From: Curvularia sp. ZM96
Taxonomy: Eukaryota; Ascomycota; Dothideomycetes; Pleosporales; Pleosporaceae
Direction: 5' to 3'
DNA: 64,000 bases
NCBI GenBank assembly: GCA_022457065.1
Contig: JAJGBQ010000002.1
Coordinates: 1,116,001 to 1,180,000, forward strand
Position numbers and translations under genes: made by a program. This document shows positions 10,077 to 20,678 of the stretch, piece after piece. Under the pieces are notes generated by a model, which saw only the letters and a list, made by a program, of their open reading frames with translations, had not been told where the DNA came from and did not search any database. Positions within the stretch are counted from its first letter, which is position 1, and each line of letters opens with the position of its first letter.

Positions 10077-12392
10077 ATGGAGGAAAAAGACTACCAACGT
10101 ACGGAGGAGGACGACTATAACCGTATCGTGGACTTGACAAGGGAGTCGGATGAGTTGAGGAACAGCGTGTATTTACTCAGGGATGAGTTGTCAAAAGCGG
10201 AGAACTCGCTACGCGCCGCCAACAACGAGGTCCGGGACAGCTCAGATGCGCTGAAGAAAGAGGAGGAGAGGAATGCGTCTCTGCAAGCGCAAATCGAAAA
10301 GCTTTCGAGCACGCTTGAACACGAACGAGCAGCCACCAAAGACGCTGAAGGGCGCGTCCAAAACCTCTACGCAGATCTCGACCAGGCGCGCTTCGCACAC
10401 CGCTCTGTACTCAGCGACCGCGATGAGGCTCTCGCCGACAAGAGGGATATTGAGCTCCAGCTCGAGGACCTGAAGGAACAATGGCAGCAGTCGGAGGAGC
10501 GCATCGAGATGCTGGAAGCGGAGCTGGAGGACGCGCAAAAGATGGTCGACCACGCTAGCGAATTCGAAAACGACATTAATCATTTGCGCGAACAGATCCA
10601 GGAACACGAGCGCACTATCATGATCAAGGACGAGCGCATCAGCCATCTCGAGATGCAGGTGCAGAAGGAGAGACAGATCAGCTACCACACTGCCGATGCT
10701 CTTGCTAGGAGTAAGGCTGCTTCGCCTGTTGACGACGACCGGCATATTGGCGCCATGGCCTTTGACTCACTCGAAGCGGAGCTTTCGGCTATTGAAGACA
10801 ACGAATTCTACGAGATTGCGTGGAACGACTACTCGCATATTGAGGAGACACCTCTCACGTATGAGCCTATTGCGCCAGCTACTAAGCCGCGTTCGTCCCT
10901 CCATACGCAAGAGGCTGTCAGCATCTCGCCTGTCGCTGCGCATGCGCCCCAGCTTACGCTTGATGTGCGTGAAGCTGGGAGTCTGGAACCTCGTGAACCA
11001 GCGCCGGTTGCGGCTTGCACTATCAGTGTCAGCGAGAGCACCAGCACAGAGCCTGTCGCTGCGGTAGTGCCTACGCATGCGTTGGTTGTTCGTGAGAGCA
11101 CCAGCACAGAACCTGTCGCTGCGGTAGTACCTACGCACGCGTTGGTTGTACGCGAGATGGCAAGCACTGAACCGGTTGCAGCAACTGTGCCTACGCATGC
11201 ATTGGTTGTACGCGAGATGGCAAGTACTGAACCAGTTGCAGCGGCGGTACCTACACATGCATTGGTTGTTCGCGAGAGCACCAGCACAGAACCTGTGGCT
11301 GCAATTGTGCCCACACATGCGCTGATGGTGCAGGAGATGGCAAACACAGAACCCATTGAGCCTGCTCGCGCCCCTCTCTCAAGCATCCACGCGCACGAAG
11401 TTGCCAGCTTTGCGCCAAAAGCTCCCGTGCCAGCTCCACAGAACACGTTCAACGAGCACGAGATTGCCAATTTTCCACCACGAGTACCTGATGTCGCGAC
11501 TTTGACGGTCAGTGTGAGGGAAGCTGGCAGCACAATACCGATTGTGCGCCACATCTCCACCTCGAGTTCGATTACCCAGACGCATGCTCCTCTGCTCTCG
11601 ACTGAGTTCATCCACCATGCGACTGTCAGCACAACTCCCCATACGCCTGTGGAGGCCGTTATGACCGAATCACCTACTCAGACGGAGACGCCCGCGCTTG
11701 CAACCCAGTTGCTCGATTATGCGACTGTCAGCACAGCACCGGTTGAGCCGTTTGAGATCATTGACGCACCGGCGGTCCAACCGGAGGTCTCAGCTACTTT
11801 TGCTGTTGACATCTCCCCCATCGAGCCCAAGGTTGATCAACGTAAAACCACAACGACCATCACCAAGGGCACCCAGACAGTGCCCGAGAGCCCGAGGTCG
11901 GTCCAGAGTAACGGAGTTGTGTCTGTCATGACGACGCACGAAGTCGAACCTATCGAGCAGGCTGTCGTCGAAGTGGAGCCCAAGCGCCCGACAGCTAGCA
12001 TGGGAGTGCAGACCATTGTCGAGCTGCCAGTCGAAAAGGAAGAAGAGGAGGCAGTTGAACCAGCACCTCCAGCCATTCCCGCCGACACAAACGGCAAGTC
12101 CAGCCGAGCAACAGACTGGATGCTACCAATCCTCACCACGCTACTCGCACTCTTCTGCCTGCACCTCTACATGCAGCTCGACGAATGGCGCTATGCCAAC
12201 GGCGTAGGTCTAGGCGTTGGCAGCAGCACAGCGAGCCGGTACGGCGCTTACGGCAACGGACGCCACCTCTTTGGCGTGATACCCATTGGCATGAGCGACT
12301 CGTGGATATCGAGGCAGATCTCGCGCCACATGTTGTCCGCGTTGACGCGGTTGGAGACGTGGGCGGGTGCAGAGTACCAACCTCTTTATTGA
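10077..12392 (+). CDS. Tail-anchored coiled-coil protein with 20-residue repeats
   Basis: A single exon of 771 aa. Residues 5-205 are a heptad-rich coiled coil dominated by E, L, R, K and Q. A long T/V/P/E-rich low-complexity region follows, containing five 20-residue repeats of the form S-T-S-T-E-P-V-A-A-x-V-P-T-H-A-L-V-V-R-E at about residues 322-421. More divergent copies of the E-P motif and two G-(T/V)-Q-T motifs come later. One transmembrane helix lies near residues 681-702 (W-M-L-P-I-L-T-T-L-L), leaving about 69 residues after it. There is no signal peptide, so the coiled coil should face the cytosol, with the tail in the ER or nuclear-envelope lumen. The layout resembles organelle tethers or nuclear-envelope linker proteins, but I recognise no named family. 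Confidence 0.8.
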   Translation: MEEKDYQRTEEDDYNRIVDLTRESDELRNSVYLLRDELSKAENSLRAANNEVRDSSDALKKEEERNASLQAQIEKLSSTLEHERAATKDAEGRVQNLYADLDQARFAHRSVLSDRDEALADKRDIELQLEDLKEQWQQSEERIEMLEAELEDAQKMVDHASEFENDINHLREQIQEHERTIMIKDERISHLEMQVQKERQISYHTADALARSKAASPVDDDRHIGAMAFDSLEAELSAIEDNEFYEIAWNDYSHIEETPLTYEPIAPATKPRSSLHTQEAVSISPVAAHAPQLTLDVREAGSLEPREPAPVAACTISVSESTSTEPVAAVVPTHALVVRESTSTEPVAAVVPTHALVVREMASTEPVAATVPTHALVVREMASTEPVAAAVPTHALVVRESTSTEPVAAIVPTHALMVQEMANTEPIEPARAPLSSIHAHEVASFAPKAPVPAPQNTFNEHEIANFPPRVPDVATLTVSVREAGSTIPIVRHISTSSSITQTHAPLLSTEFIHHATVSTTPHTPVEAVMTESPTQTETPALATQLLDYATVSTAPVEPFEIIDAPAVQPEVSATFAVDISPIEPKVDQRKTTTTITKGTQTVPESPRSVQSNGVVSVMTTHEVEPIEQAVVEVEPKRPTASMGVQTIVELPVEKEEEEAVEPAPPAIPADTNGKSSRATDWMLPILTTLLALFCLHLYMQLDEWRYANGVGLGVGSSTASRYGAYGNGRHLFGVIPIGMSDSWISRQISRHMLSALTRLETWAGAEYQPLY
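11041..11340 (+). repeat. Five 60-bp in-frame tandem repeats
   Basis: Exactly five 60-bp units encode the 20-residue repeats of the coiled-coil protein. Units 1, 2 and 5 begin CCAGCACAGA (Ser-Thr type). Units 3 and 4 begin CAAGCACTGA or CAAGTACTGA (Ala-Ser-Thr type). Many differences between units are synonymous. The following segment at 11341 is a decayed sixth copy. Confidence 0.9.
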
Positions 12393-15300
12393 GTGTTGGA
12401 TATGTCTGTCTCTGCCACCTTCTTGTTTCCCGACCAGCTCGAACGAAGAATCATTCAACAAAATTAATCGATTAACGAAGAAAAATCAAACGAAGAAAAG
12501 CTCACGAATATGGAAATGAATAGCAATGCCCCTTTTTCTTTCTTTCTTTCTTACTATCACGATAGAGGAGGTCTAGGTCTAAGTCTAGATCTGACCTTTG
12601 TTTTTTTAACCCTTTCCTTTCCACTCCACCCTCACCCTTTTTTTAAAAAGGGTAAGAAGAGGAAACGCATACTACGAAAAAAAGATGAAATGTATACCCA
12701 AACACATAGCAAACCCCCCAGATACCCCTCCTCCCTTTTTTCTAGAGATTAGTTTTGACGAAATTGCGGATATGGAATGTACACAGAATGAGAGAGAGAG
12801 AGATGGATCAGTTTTGTAATGATGGATGGATTTGGGTACTAGTGGTAATATCTAAGGAAAATGACAAATTGAAGGAACACTTTGTATGTACGTATATTTT
12901 TGCACTCGAAGTAGTAAGTCAGAATGGAGATGGAGATGGAGATGGAGAAGGAGAAGGAGATGCAGGTACGATGTATGATGAAGTATTGGACAGCTTGTTT
13001 TTTTGATGGCAAAGGATCAAGTTTGATTATTTAGAGATGGATAAATCTGCCTATCTTTGCGTTTCTCTAACGCTTCATGGCTTGACTACTGTCCTCTGGC
13101 TCAACGCGTTTCGCAAGTTTGATAGTAAAGACGATATTAAAAAGTCACGAGATATGCCCCCCATTTTTGGGCACCAAGCCTCTTTGCTTGGGAAATGCTG
13201 GAAGAATTTGGGCTTGGTAATGAACAGAGTATTACCTAATCGACTGTTTTTTAGTTTGTTAAAAGGCCAATGAAGAGTCTAGGTAACAAGCACGTGTGGT
13301 AGGTATGGCTATTGAGCCCAAGGCCCAAATATAATGGGCCAGTGTCTGATTCGAGGAAAAGAGAGCTTGGGGAGCGGTGAGGCGGACGAGCTCGGGCAGC
13401 GATGGGGAGAGAACAAGGGAACAGGGCGCGTCGCGTCGTGGATATGTCACATAGGTGCCGAACATGCCAACCCAGTAGGATGGAGCTCTTGACGGCGGCA
13501 AACGAAAAAGGCATGGAAAAGGACGTTTCAAGCGCGAGGATAAGAGTACGTCAGCCGGACAGGATATGGGGGTTGTGCCGGTGGTCAAACGTCATTGTAC
13601 GGCTGGTGTGGAGGATAAGTCGACTAGCGATCGGCCTTTTTTGGGCTCCAGTGCCTGGGTGACCGACGGCCAGCGGTTCCTGTCCATGCTTGGTCCTGCG
13701 TTCTGCCGGCAAGTAGAGACGGTGAATACGTGTGTTCAGGGCTCGAATGCGGGATAGAGTACTATAGCCTATCATGAGCGTGCACCTCGTTCAACCTAAG
13801 ATATGCAAAGCGGGAAGAAATCAATATCGAGTGGGAAAGCAGAGAGACAGCTGTCGGGTCGAGGGCTTGGGCGTGGGCAGTTATCAAGAGCAATCTACTG
13901 AGCCATTACCCCCGCATATGTGGAAAGCATGTCCCGGGAGCATTCGGGCCGGGAGCGACACGTCGGTAGCATCAGCGCCCAAGAGGGTGTCGAGGCAGCG
14001 GGTGAGATGACGGAAGCTGGAGGCTCCTGCCACGTGAGAGGGTTTGAGGTTGGGAGAGAGCAGCGGACCTGGGACGAAGGGATCTCGTGGAACAAGGGGT
14101 GGTGGCTGGGGAGCGGGCCAAGGCTGCGGTACCTATGCGGTGTAGGCGTTGGCAGGGCAGAGAGTATAGGGCGTGAGTAGTGAGTCGTGCAGACGCCTGG
14201 CTTTGACGGAGGCTCCATCTCTTTTGGTTCAGGCGCCTGTTTCTACGGAGGGTTCCATCTCTTTTGGTGCAGGCGGCAGGCAGGCGTGTTGGATATGCAG
14301 GACAGCAGCGAAAAACCCTGGAGAGGTTCGCGGCGGCGATTATACGGGCAAACGACGGTGACGGGAGCGAATGTACGGGTGACGTGGGTGACGTGGGTGA
14401 TGCAGGCTTGGGCAGCAGAGCATGCATGACGATGAGGTGCGGTTGTGGTGTCGGGCGAGGTCACGTGCCGGTGGCCAGCCCGGGGCAGGGGATCGTGCAC
14501 GTCGCATCGGCCATGGCATCGGCCATGGCCTATCGCACACGCATCGCCTGGTGCCTGACGACGAGGGCGGCAAGAAGGGGCGGCAGCGTGGGCGTGCAGC
14601 GCAGTTGGGCAGTGGGGGACGAGGCCGACTAATAGCAAGCGGCCACGACGGGGGAGCAGCACGAATGGGTGGCATTGTCGCGGTACGAGGGACGAGATCC
14701 TATAGGCAGCGAGGCGGCGTCGTCGCTGGGGCTGGAGCGCGCTGGAACGCTGTCGGTGAAGCGTCCAACGTCACTAGGCCCAGCAGTGCGGCTTGCACCG
14801 GCGACGGGCACCGTGGGTGGGCTGCGTCGAGCATGCCCACAGGGCCGCCACTGTGTTGCGCGCGCACGGCAGCAGCTGGCGCTCGGCTGGGCCCGACGAC
14901 GGTGCTCAATGGCACGGGGAGCATCGAGCATCGAGCAGCAGAGAGTCGCAAAAGGCGGTGCGGTGCTGACCGTCAGGCGTCGGGTGGTTGAGTTGATGCC
15001 CAAGCGGCGCCATGGCAGGGCCTGGTTGCCCGTCCCCACACCCTCGCATTTTGCGCTTGCTACCCAAGAAGCCTTTTTCTATGGGGGCCTTTTTTGCCTC
15101 GAGCCCACGCGAATAATTACTAGTTCGCCTGCCGCCCGAGCGCCCGTCCTTTTTAGTCTTTTCCTTCTCTTTCTGCCCTTGCCTGCCTGCTGCTCCCACG
15201 ACGGCTGCTGCATCATCACCACTCCCCCAACAACAACCACGCTGCTTCGCGACCTTGCTGCCCGAACAGCTTCCCTTCTCCCCAACCGACTGACGTGCAT

Positions 15301-15923
15301 ATCTGCGCCCAGCGCCTGCTGAGCCTGTCATCCTCGGCCAATCACCCCGCACCCACTGCGCCCATCCCTCACCCTGCGGCTCTGTCGCGAACTCTTCATC
15401 CTTCGTCGCAAACGTAGCCTGCGAAAGCGCGCAATATCGCCTCTCGCAATAGTCTCTAGTATCCCTCCCGGCCTCGCTGCTGTCGTGATCCTCGGGCACA
15501 CAAGGCACATCCAGGAACCCGCTTCCATCCCATCCCACCCCATCCCATCCTCTTACCCTATCCAAAAACGGTTTCCGGCAGCCACGCCGTCAAAAGGTCC
15601 ACTCTGTTACAGGCCGCACGCCTCCCAAGTGCCGGTATATTGGTCCAATCCCTCCCCCCGCTCCTGCGTGCTGCATCGCTTCCATCAGCTCCTCTGGACA
15701 TCCCTTGGACTTGATAGCTTCCCTCTTCCGGACTCAACCTGCACCGTCATTCCGACGTAGCTAGTCTCTGTTCCCTCCTTCTGGACCCTCTCCTGGCTTC
15801 CCCTCCGCTGTCTTAGCTCCCATAGCTTGGCCCACTCCACCCCCTCTCCCCCCCTTCTGGCAGTGACGACACCGTCATCTTTCTTTTCATCACCTCACAT
15901 ACTCATTTCCCTCGCTACCAACC
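12393..15923. other. 3.5-kb intergenic region, GC-rich in its second half
   Basis: No supported gene. 12510-12760 is T-rich and A-rich, with a GGAGAT/GGAGAA hexanucleotide microsatellite near 12930-12965. 13900-15100 is GC-rich, with many long open frames on both strands that share no domain and have Arg/Gly/Ala-rich composition typical of shadow frames. It includes a 12-bp direct repeat (GCATCGGCCATG twice at 14504-14527). From 15130 the sequence becomes pyrimidine-rich, with CCCAT repeats near 15530. That suggests promoter and a long 5' leader of the downstream RfeG-type gene. Confidence 0.55.
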
Positions 15924-16998
15924 ATGTCGCGCGCAAATCAGTGGTTTGTGCCCGGAGATGGCATCGCGCGAGAAGTAATCACGGCCGACATCCAGCGCTA
16001 TCTGGGCCCAGATGCGCTCGTCAGGCCTGGCACAGGCACCGGAGAATACCAGGTCCGCACTTGAACATGCCGCCAACACACAACGGAGCAATACTGACAT
16101 GCTGAATAGGGCCAGGCAGGCTACTGGATAACGGCGTATCGCACCCTCACATCGGTATGTCAGCCCACACTGGCGCACGCACGCGCACATACACACACTC
16201 ACACACGTATACACACGATACTAACCTACCCCCTCACAGCAAATGATACAAGACTTGAAAATGGATTCCCAACGCTGGCAGCAGGAAAGACAGCCTGGCG
16301 AAACGGGCCGCGGAGGTAGCCACAGTCCACAAGTGCGCACTACAAAGGTATCAGCCGGCCCTAACGCTTCATTAGTGGCTTATCAGGACTCTCGCACACA
16401 TGCTGCTCGCCAGCATTGGGGTCCCACAAAACCCTACGACCATGGCTCCTCGCACGCCTCAGCCGACCCCTACGACCAGACGCGCCAATCGACGGCCTCA
16501 AGGACTCCCGCATACGGTTCGGGCAGCTACAGCAGCGACCCTCACTACACCACCACTCCCACATCCACCTATGGAAGCTCACATCCGGGTTACCAGCCAT
16601 CGCCTGCGGCCGCTGCGCCTAGGACATCACCGGCGGACCCTTACTCGGCATACCCCCAGCCCGGAGGACGGGATTACCCGGCGCAATCTCCCTATGCTGC
16701 CTACCCAGCCGCCACTCCTGATCCCTATGGACGCCAGGCGCCCTCGCAGTCCGCTCCCTACGCTGCCTCAAGGTATTTTGGTTACTATGACGAGCCCTTT
16801 TTGGTCTATCGCTAAGCCCCTCCGTAGTGCCACAGCAGCCGCTCCAGGCTACTACATTGCCTCGGATGGTCGGCGTAAGTAACTTTCATGATTGCACACC
16901 CTCAAACTAACACGCTTTGCCCAGAGTACCCCATTTCACAACAACCTCAGGCGTCACGCAACCCACAGTCTGGCACCTCTAGGTACAGTACAAGATAG
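15924..16998 (+). CDS. RfeG-type conserved fungal protein (putative transcription factor)
   Basis: I read five exons: 15924-16052, 16110-16154, 16240-16780, 16836-16874 and 16925-16998, giving 275 aa. The N-terminus (M-S-R-A-N-Q-W-F-V-P-G-D-G-I-A-R-E-V-I) and the G-Y-W-I-T-A-Y-R-T-L-T block form a small conserved domain. It occurs in fungal proteins annotated as transcription factor RfeG, though the molecular role is poorly established. The rest is Pro/Ser/Tyr-rich and disordered, ending in a G-Y-Y-I-A-S-D-G-R motif and a short Gln/Pro-rich tail. The first two exons, the GYYIASDGR exon and the terminal stop are well supported. The donor at 16781 (GTTACT) is unusual and was chosen to keep frame. 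A further 39-bp in-frame segment from 16349 has GT..AG ends and might also be spliced. Confidence 0.7.
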
Positions 16999-18539
16999 AC
17001 ATAACTGCTATCCTTGGGCCTTGTTGTTGTTCCCGCCTCCATCTACCGAGAGCCAGGAGATAGATACCCTTTCTTTCCAAGCTGCTGGATGGTGCTCTGG
17101 AGTCTGGCCACCCCCTAATATTTTAATGGGCCGTCTGCTGTCTTTCTGGGAGTTTTGCCACAAAACCCCTCTTCGGGAGTTAATCCATTTCCAACAAAAA
17201 AAAATTCCTACCCGGATGGAGAGCCGTTTTTTGTTTTGCCCAAGGATCTGAACCCATGAACCGTTCATCTTCCACACCCTGTTGGAGACCTCCCCATGGA
17301 AATTTGGCCATCTGGTTTTTTCTTTTCTTTTTCTTGCGTTCTGATGTTCACGTGTATGGTATCTGGGAAGTTGGGCGTCGTCTCTCATTCCTCATCTATA
17401 GGCTTTTTTGACTAGCGGGGTGTGTGCGCAACCATTTATTGCCATGGGATTTTCCACCTCTTCCAGCAGGACATTTCATTGCAATGATGGCCATGGCTAT
17501 CCTGGTAGTTGCATCTATTCCCGGATCTTGCTTTTCTTGCAATGTATATACCTGCAACCTGGACGTTGCGATATCGATGTTAACGAATGAACGGTTATTT
17601 ACACATGCAAAACGAGCATGCATAAACCAGTGCAGATTACTCTACAGCATTGTTTGACCACCTTGACTTTCTCCATTGTCGTACGATTCCACTGCCGTAT
17701 ATGTGCGGTGACCTGAGTTGGCTTAAGGTTTTCACCACACCCTTAGCACACGCTGCAATGACTCGTCATGAACCTCGGGTCTTTTGCCCGCCCGCTGATC
17801 TGCGTCGACTGCGAAATCCACTTTCTCACCTGCACCATCTGTCTGGCAGTTTCCGTTCACAACCTCAGGCCGGCATTCGAGTCCGCTTCCGCTTTTTGCG
17901 ACTTGGAGGCGGCCGGATTGGATCAGTCTACCAGGATGGGCTGGTAAAGACGTACGCAAGGGTTTCTGCATTCACGCTAACAACAGCCACGTGACAAAGC
18001 CAACACGTGCTTGTCAAAATCGTGGCGACTTTGCTGTATATCTTGCCAACCATTCTATCTCGCTTTGGAGCGGGTCGGCCCTTAGGCGTTCTGCACACGG
18101 GTGCAAAAATGCTATAGTCTGGGTACATCCATAGCAAAAACCACCTCGCAGCAAGGCCTGTGGTCCGAGACTTGTGGTTGGTCATTTCGTCTCGTCACCG
18201 TTTTCCTCGACACGAGTCATGCACTTTTTTACATTCCTCTTTCGACCTACAAACCCGCCTGCTTAGACCGCTTTCAAACCACAAAATTATCCGGTCCAGA
18301 GGCTATCGTGATCCAGTACAACCCCAGCCGCCGATAGGGAAACTTGTTATCTCTCGCAGTATTATGTACCGAAACCCCTCTTTCTTATCCAAGTATTTAC
18401 GCCTTGGGTAAGATTCCGTATTCTTGGGCTGTCTTGGCCTTCGACATATGTATGCAGGTACACACACCACCATGGCGCGCGACCGTTTTCTTTTTTGTGA
18501 CGTAAAGATCCCTTGTCCTTTTTGGCTCTTGTACTCGAG
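16999..18539. other. 1.5-kb intergenic region
   Basis: 3' region of the RfeG-type gene and promoter of the secreted protein. Short open frames on both strands show no domain. No RNA gene or repeat seen. Confidence 0.6.
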
Positions 18540-20477
18540 ATGATTGCGTTTTCGAGGCTGGCGGTAGCATCAGCCCTTCTAGCACCATGTGTATTTGCAG
18601 CACGCGACCTCGTTCCACGCAATGACACGGCACGCTTCACGGCCAACATGCTGCAAGAGTCAATGGACTGGATGGACATGTACTACGACAGCCAAAGGGG
18701 TTACCTGTTCGACTTGGGTGCCGCCGCGCTGGTGCATGATACGAGGTCGAGCGCTTGGTATGCTGCGGGACTACTGGCACGAAACAAGAACGACGATGTA
18801 GAGCAGGCGGTTAGGATTGTGACGAATATCATCCAAGGGCAGTTCAAGAACGAGAGTGAGCAGTGGTACGTTGGTAGCAGCGGCTAAGTCTCCTGCTGTT
18901 CTTTGAAGTACAACATGCTTGATTTTTAAAAAAAAACGGTGGAACTACATGTACCCTTGGACTAACACCAGACCTCAAGGTTCGGCGACTACCAAAAGTA
19001 CCCGGAGGAGCCTTATGTCGGCACTCCCCAATACCCAGCCAACATTTACAACTCGTGGGACCCCAACTGGCGCGGCTTCATCGGCACCACGTTTGTCCTG
19101 ATGCTAGAAGAATTCCCCCATCTCCTTCCCCAAGACACCAAAGCCTACATGCTCGAGAGCTTGTTTAACGCCACCATTGGCGACAGCTACCGCGTTGGCG
19201 GCGTCGACGACGACAATCTGTATCCCGCGTACAGCAATCCGTCCATCATGCGTGCCTTCGTGTCTGGCTACATTGGCCGCCGCCTCAACGACGCCAACAT
19301 GACGGCTGCAGGCGAAGCCTACGCCAAAGACATTATCGACCTTTTCACGCGCGACAACACCTTGTCTGAGTTCAATTCCGGCACCTACGCCGGCGTGTCG
19401 CTGTTTGCGCTTACACTGTGGGCCAAATACCTAACGCCCGAAGAGAGCATCATGGGCAAGTACGGGCCGCAAATGATCAAAGATACGTGGAGCGTGCTGG
19501 GGCAGCTGTACAATGCCAATTTGAAAAACGTAGCTGGGCCGTGGGATCGCGCGTATGGTTTCGATATGAATCGGTACTTGAGTATTTTGGCGCTGCATAT
19601 GTGGACGCTGGTGGGCAAGGAGAAGGCGCCGATAAATGAAAAGGTATGTGTTGTTTACGAAAAAAAAAACGTCCCCCCTTCCCAATTTCCAGCTCCGATA
19701 ACTAATGTTTTTGAAAAAAACAGCCCTACGCCATGGGCCACAAAGACGACTTCGCCATCTCCCCGCTCATCGCCATCCTCGCCCCCTACCACAACTCCCT
19801 TGTCCCCGCCGACACGCTGTCCTCGCTCCTCTCCTTCCCAGGCACACACTCCGTCTCCACCTCGGCCTTCTCCCCCCCTTACGACACGTACCCACGCAAC
19901 ATCTCCAGCTGGCTCTCGCCCAACCTCACCATCGGCGCAACCACCTTCTCCGAAAACGTCGTCGGCGGTCCCAGCATCAATCAGAATTCGTTCAATCCCG
20001 CTGTGGTACAGTGGTCTCGCAGCGACGGGAGCGTCGGATGGATGAGTCTGTATGCGCAGACCAAGGCGCTGAACGCCGTTGTGGAACCGCGTGTCCTGGA
20101 CCTGACGTACCCGGATGGTAATGACCAGAGTGGCTTTTCTTTTCTCGTGGCGACGAATGGGTGGGGTGCCAAAAGGACGGTGACGGGGTGGGACGATGTG
20201 CAGGGACTTGTGGTGAAGAATGTTTCTGGGACCGTGGATCTGAAGTATAAAGTGGGGTTTAATGGGTTATTTGGGGGGGTGGGCAAGCCGATTAAGTAAG
20301 TCCTTATTTTCCCTTACGTTCTTTTTTTTGTCGTTGTTCTATGACGTGGGGGTTTATGGGAGAAGAAAGAAGGCTGACATTTGTTTTAGCGACTTTGAGT
20401 TTTGGAACTTTACGTACAGCATGCCTAAGGGAAGCACGGAGGTGCCGAGGATAAGACTGGAGTTTGAGGTTGTGTAG
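18540..20477 (+). CDS. Secreted six-hairpin glycosidase-like protein
   Basis: Four exons, 18540-18865, 18980-19643, 19724-20295 and 20390-20477, give 549 aa. The introns are 114, 80 and 94 bp, longer than most here. The N-terminus is a classical signal peptide, hydrophobic through residue 20 and cleaved near A-A-R. The first 330 residues are helix-rich with repeated W, Y and F positions and several N-x-S/T sites (for example N-D-T, N-E-S, N-A-T, N-M-T). This looks like an alpha/alpha-six barrel such as those of GH76, GH88 or GH105 enzymes. The C-terminal 200 residues look beta-rich. The family is common in fungal secretomes without a firmly assigned substrate, so carbohydrate hydrolysis is inferred. 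The gene is convergent with polymerase eta, 201 bp apart. Confidence 0.8.
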
Positions 20478-20678
20478 GATAGGAATCGAGGGGAAAGAGA
20501 GATCTCAATGAAAGAAGGATGAGGGGGGCGTGTAATTGATGAAGGAAGTAATAGCCCTTTGGCTGGACACTTCCATATACGAAGATGACGATAAGGATGA
20601 GAAGTCTTCCTAGGATAAATGATAATCCTAATACCGCACTCATACAACAAATTCACTTCCCCCTTTCCAAACTTCCTG

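Noticed and set aside
10829..11632. Minus-strand repeat protein rich in T-N-A-C-V-G-T motifs
   Set aside because: It is the antisense translation of the 60-bp coding repeats; repeat symmetry makes the shadow frame look regular.
13900..15565. Several 80-220-codon frames on both strands
   Set aside because: Overlapping, GC-driven, Arg/Gly/Ala/Pro-rich, with no domain or splice pattern; treated as chance frames.
16349..16387. Extra 39-bp intron in the RfeG-type gene
   Set aside because: GT..AG ends and a CTAAC are present, but it is in frame, shorter than every other intron here, and not needed to close the frame; left as coding with a note.
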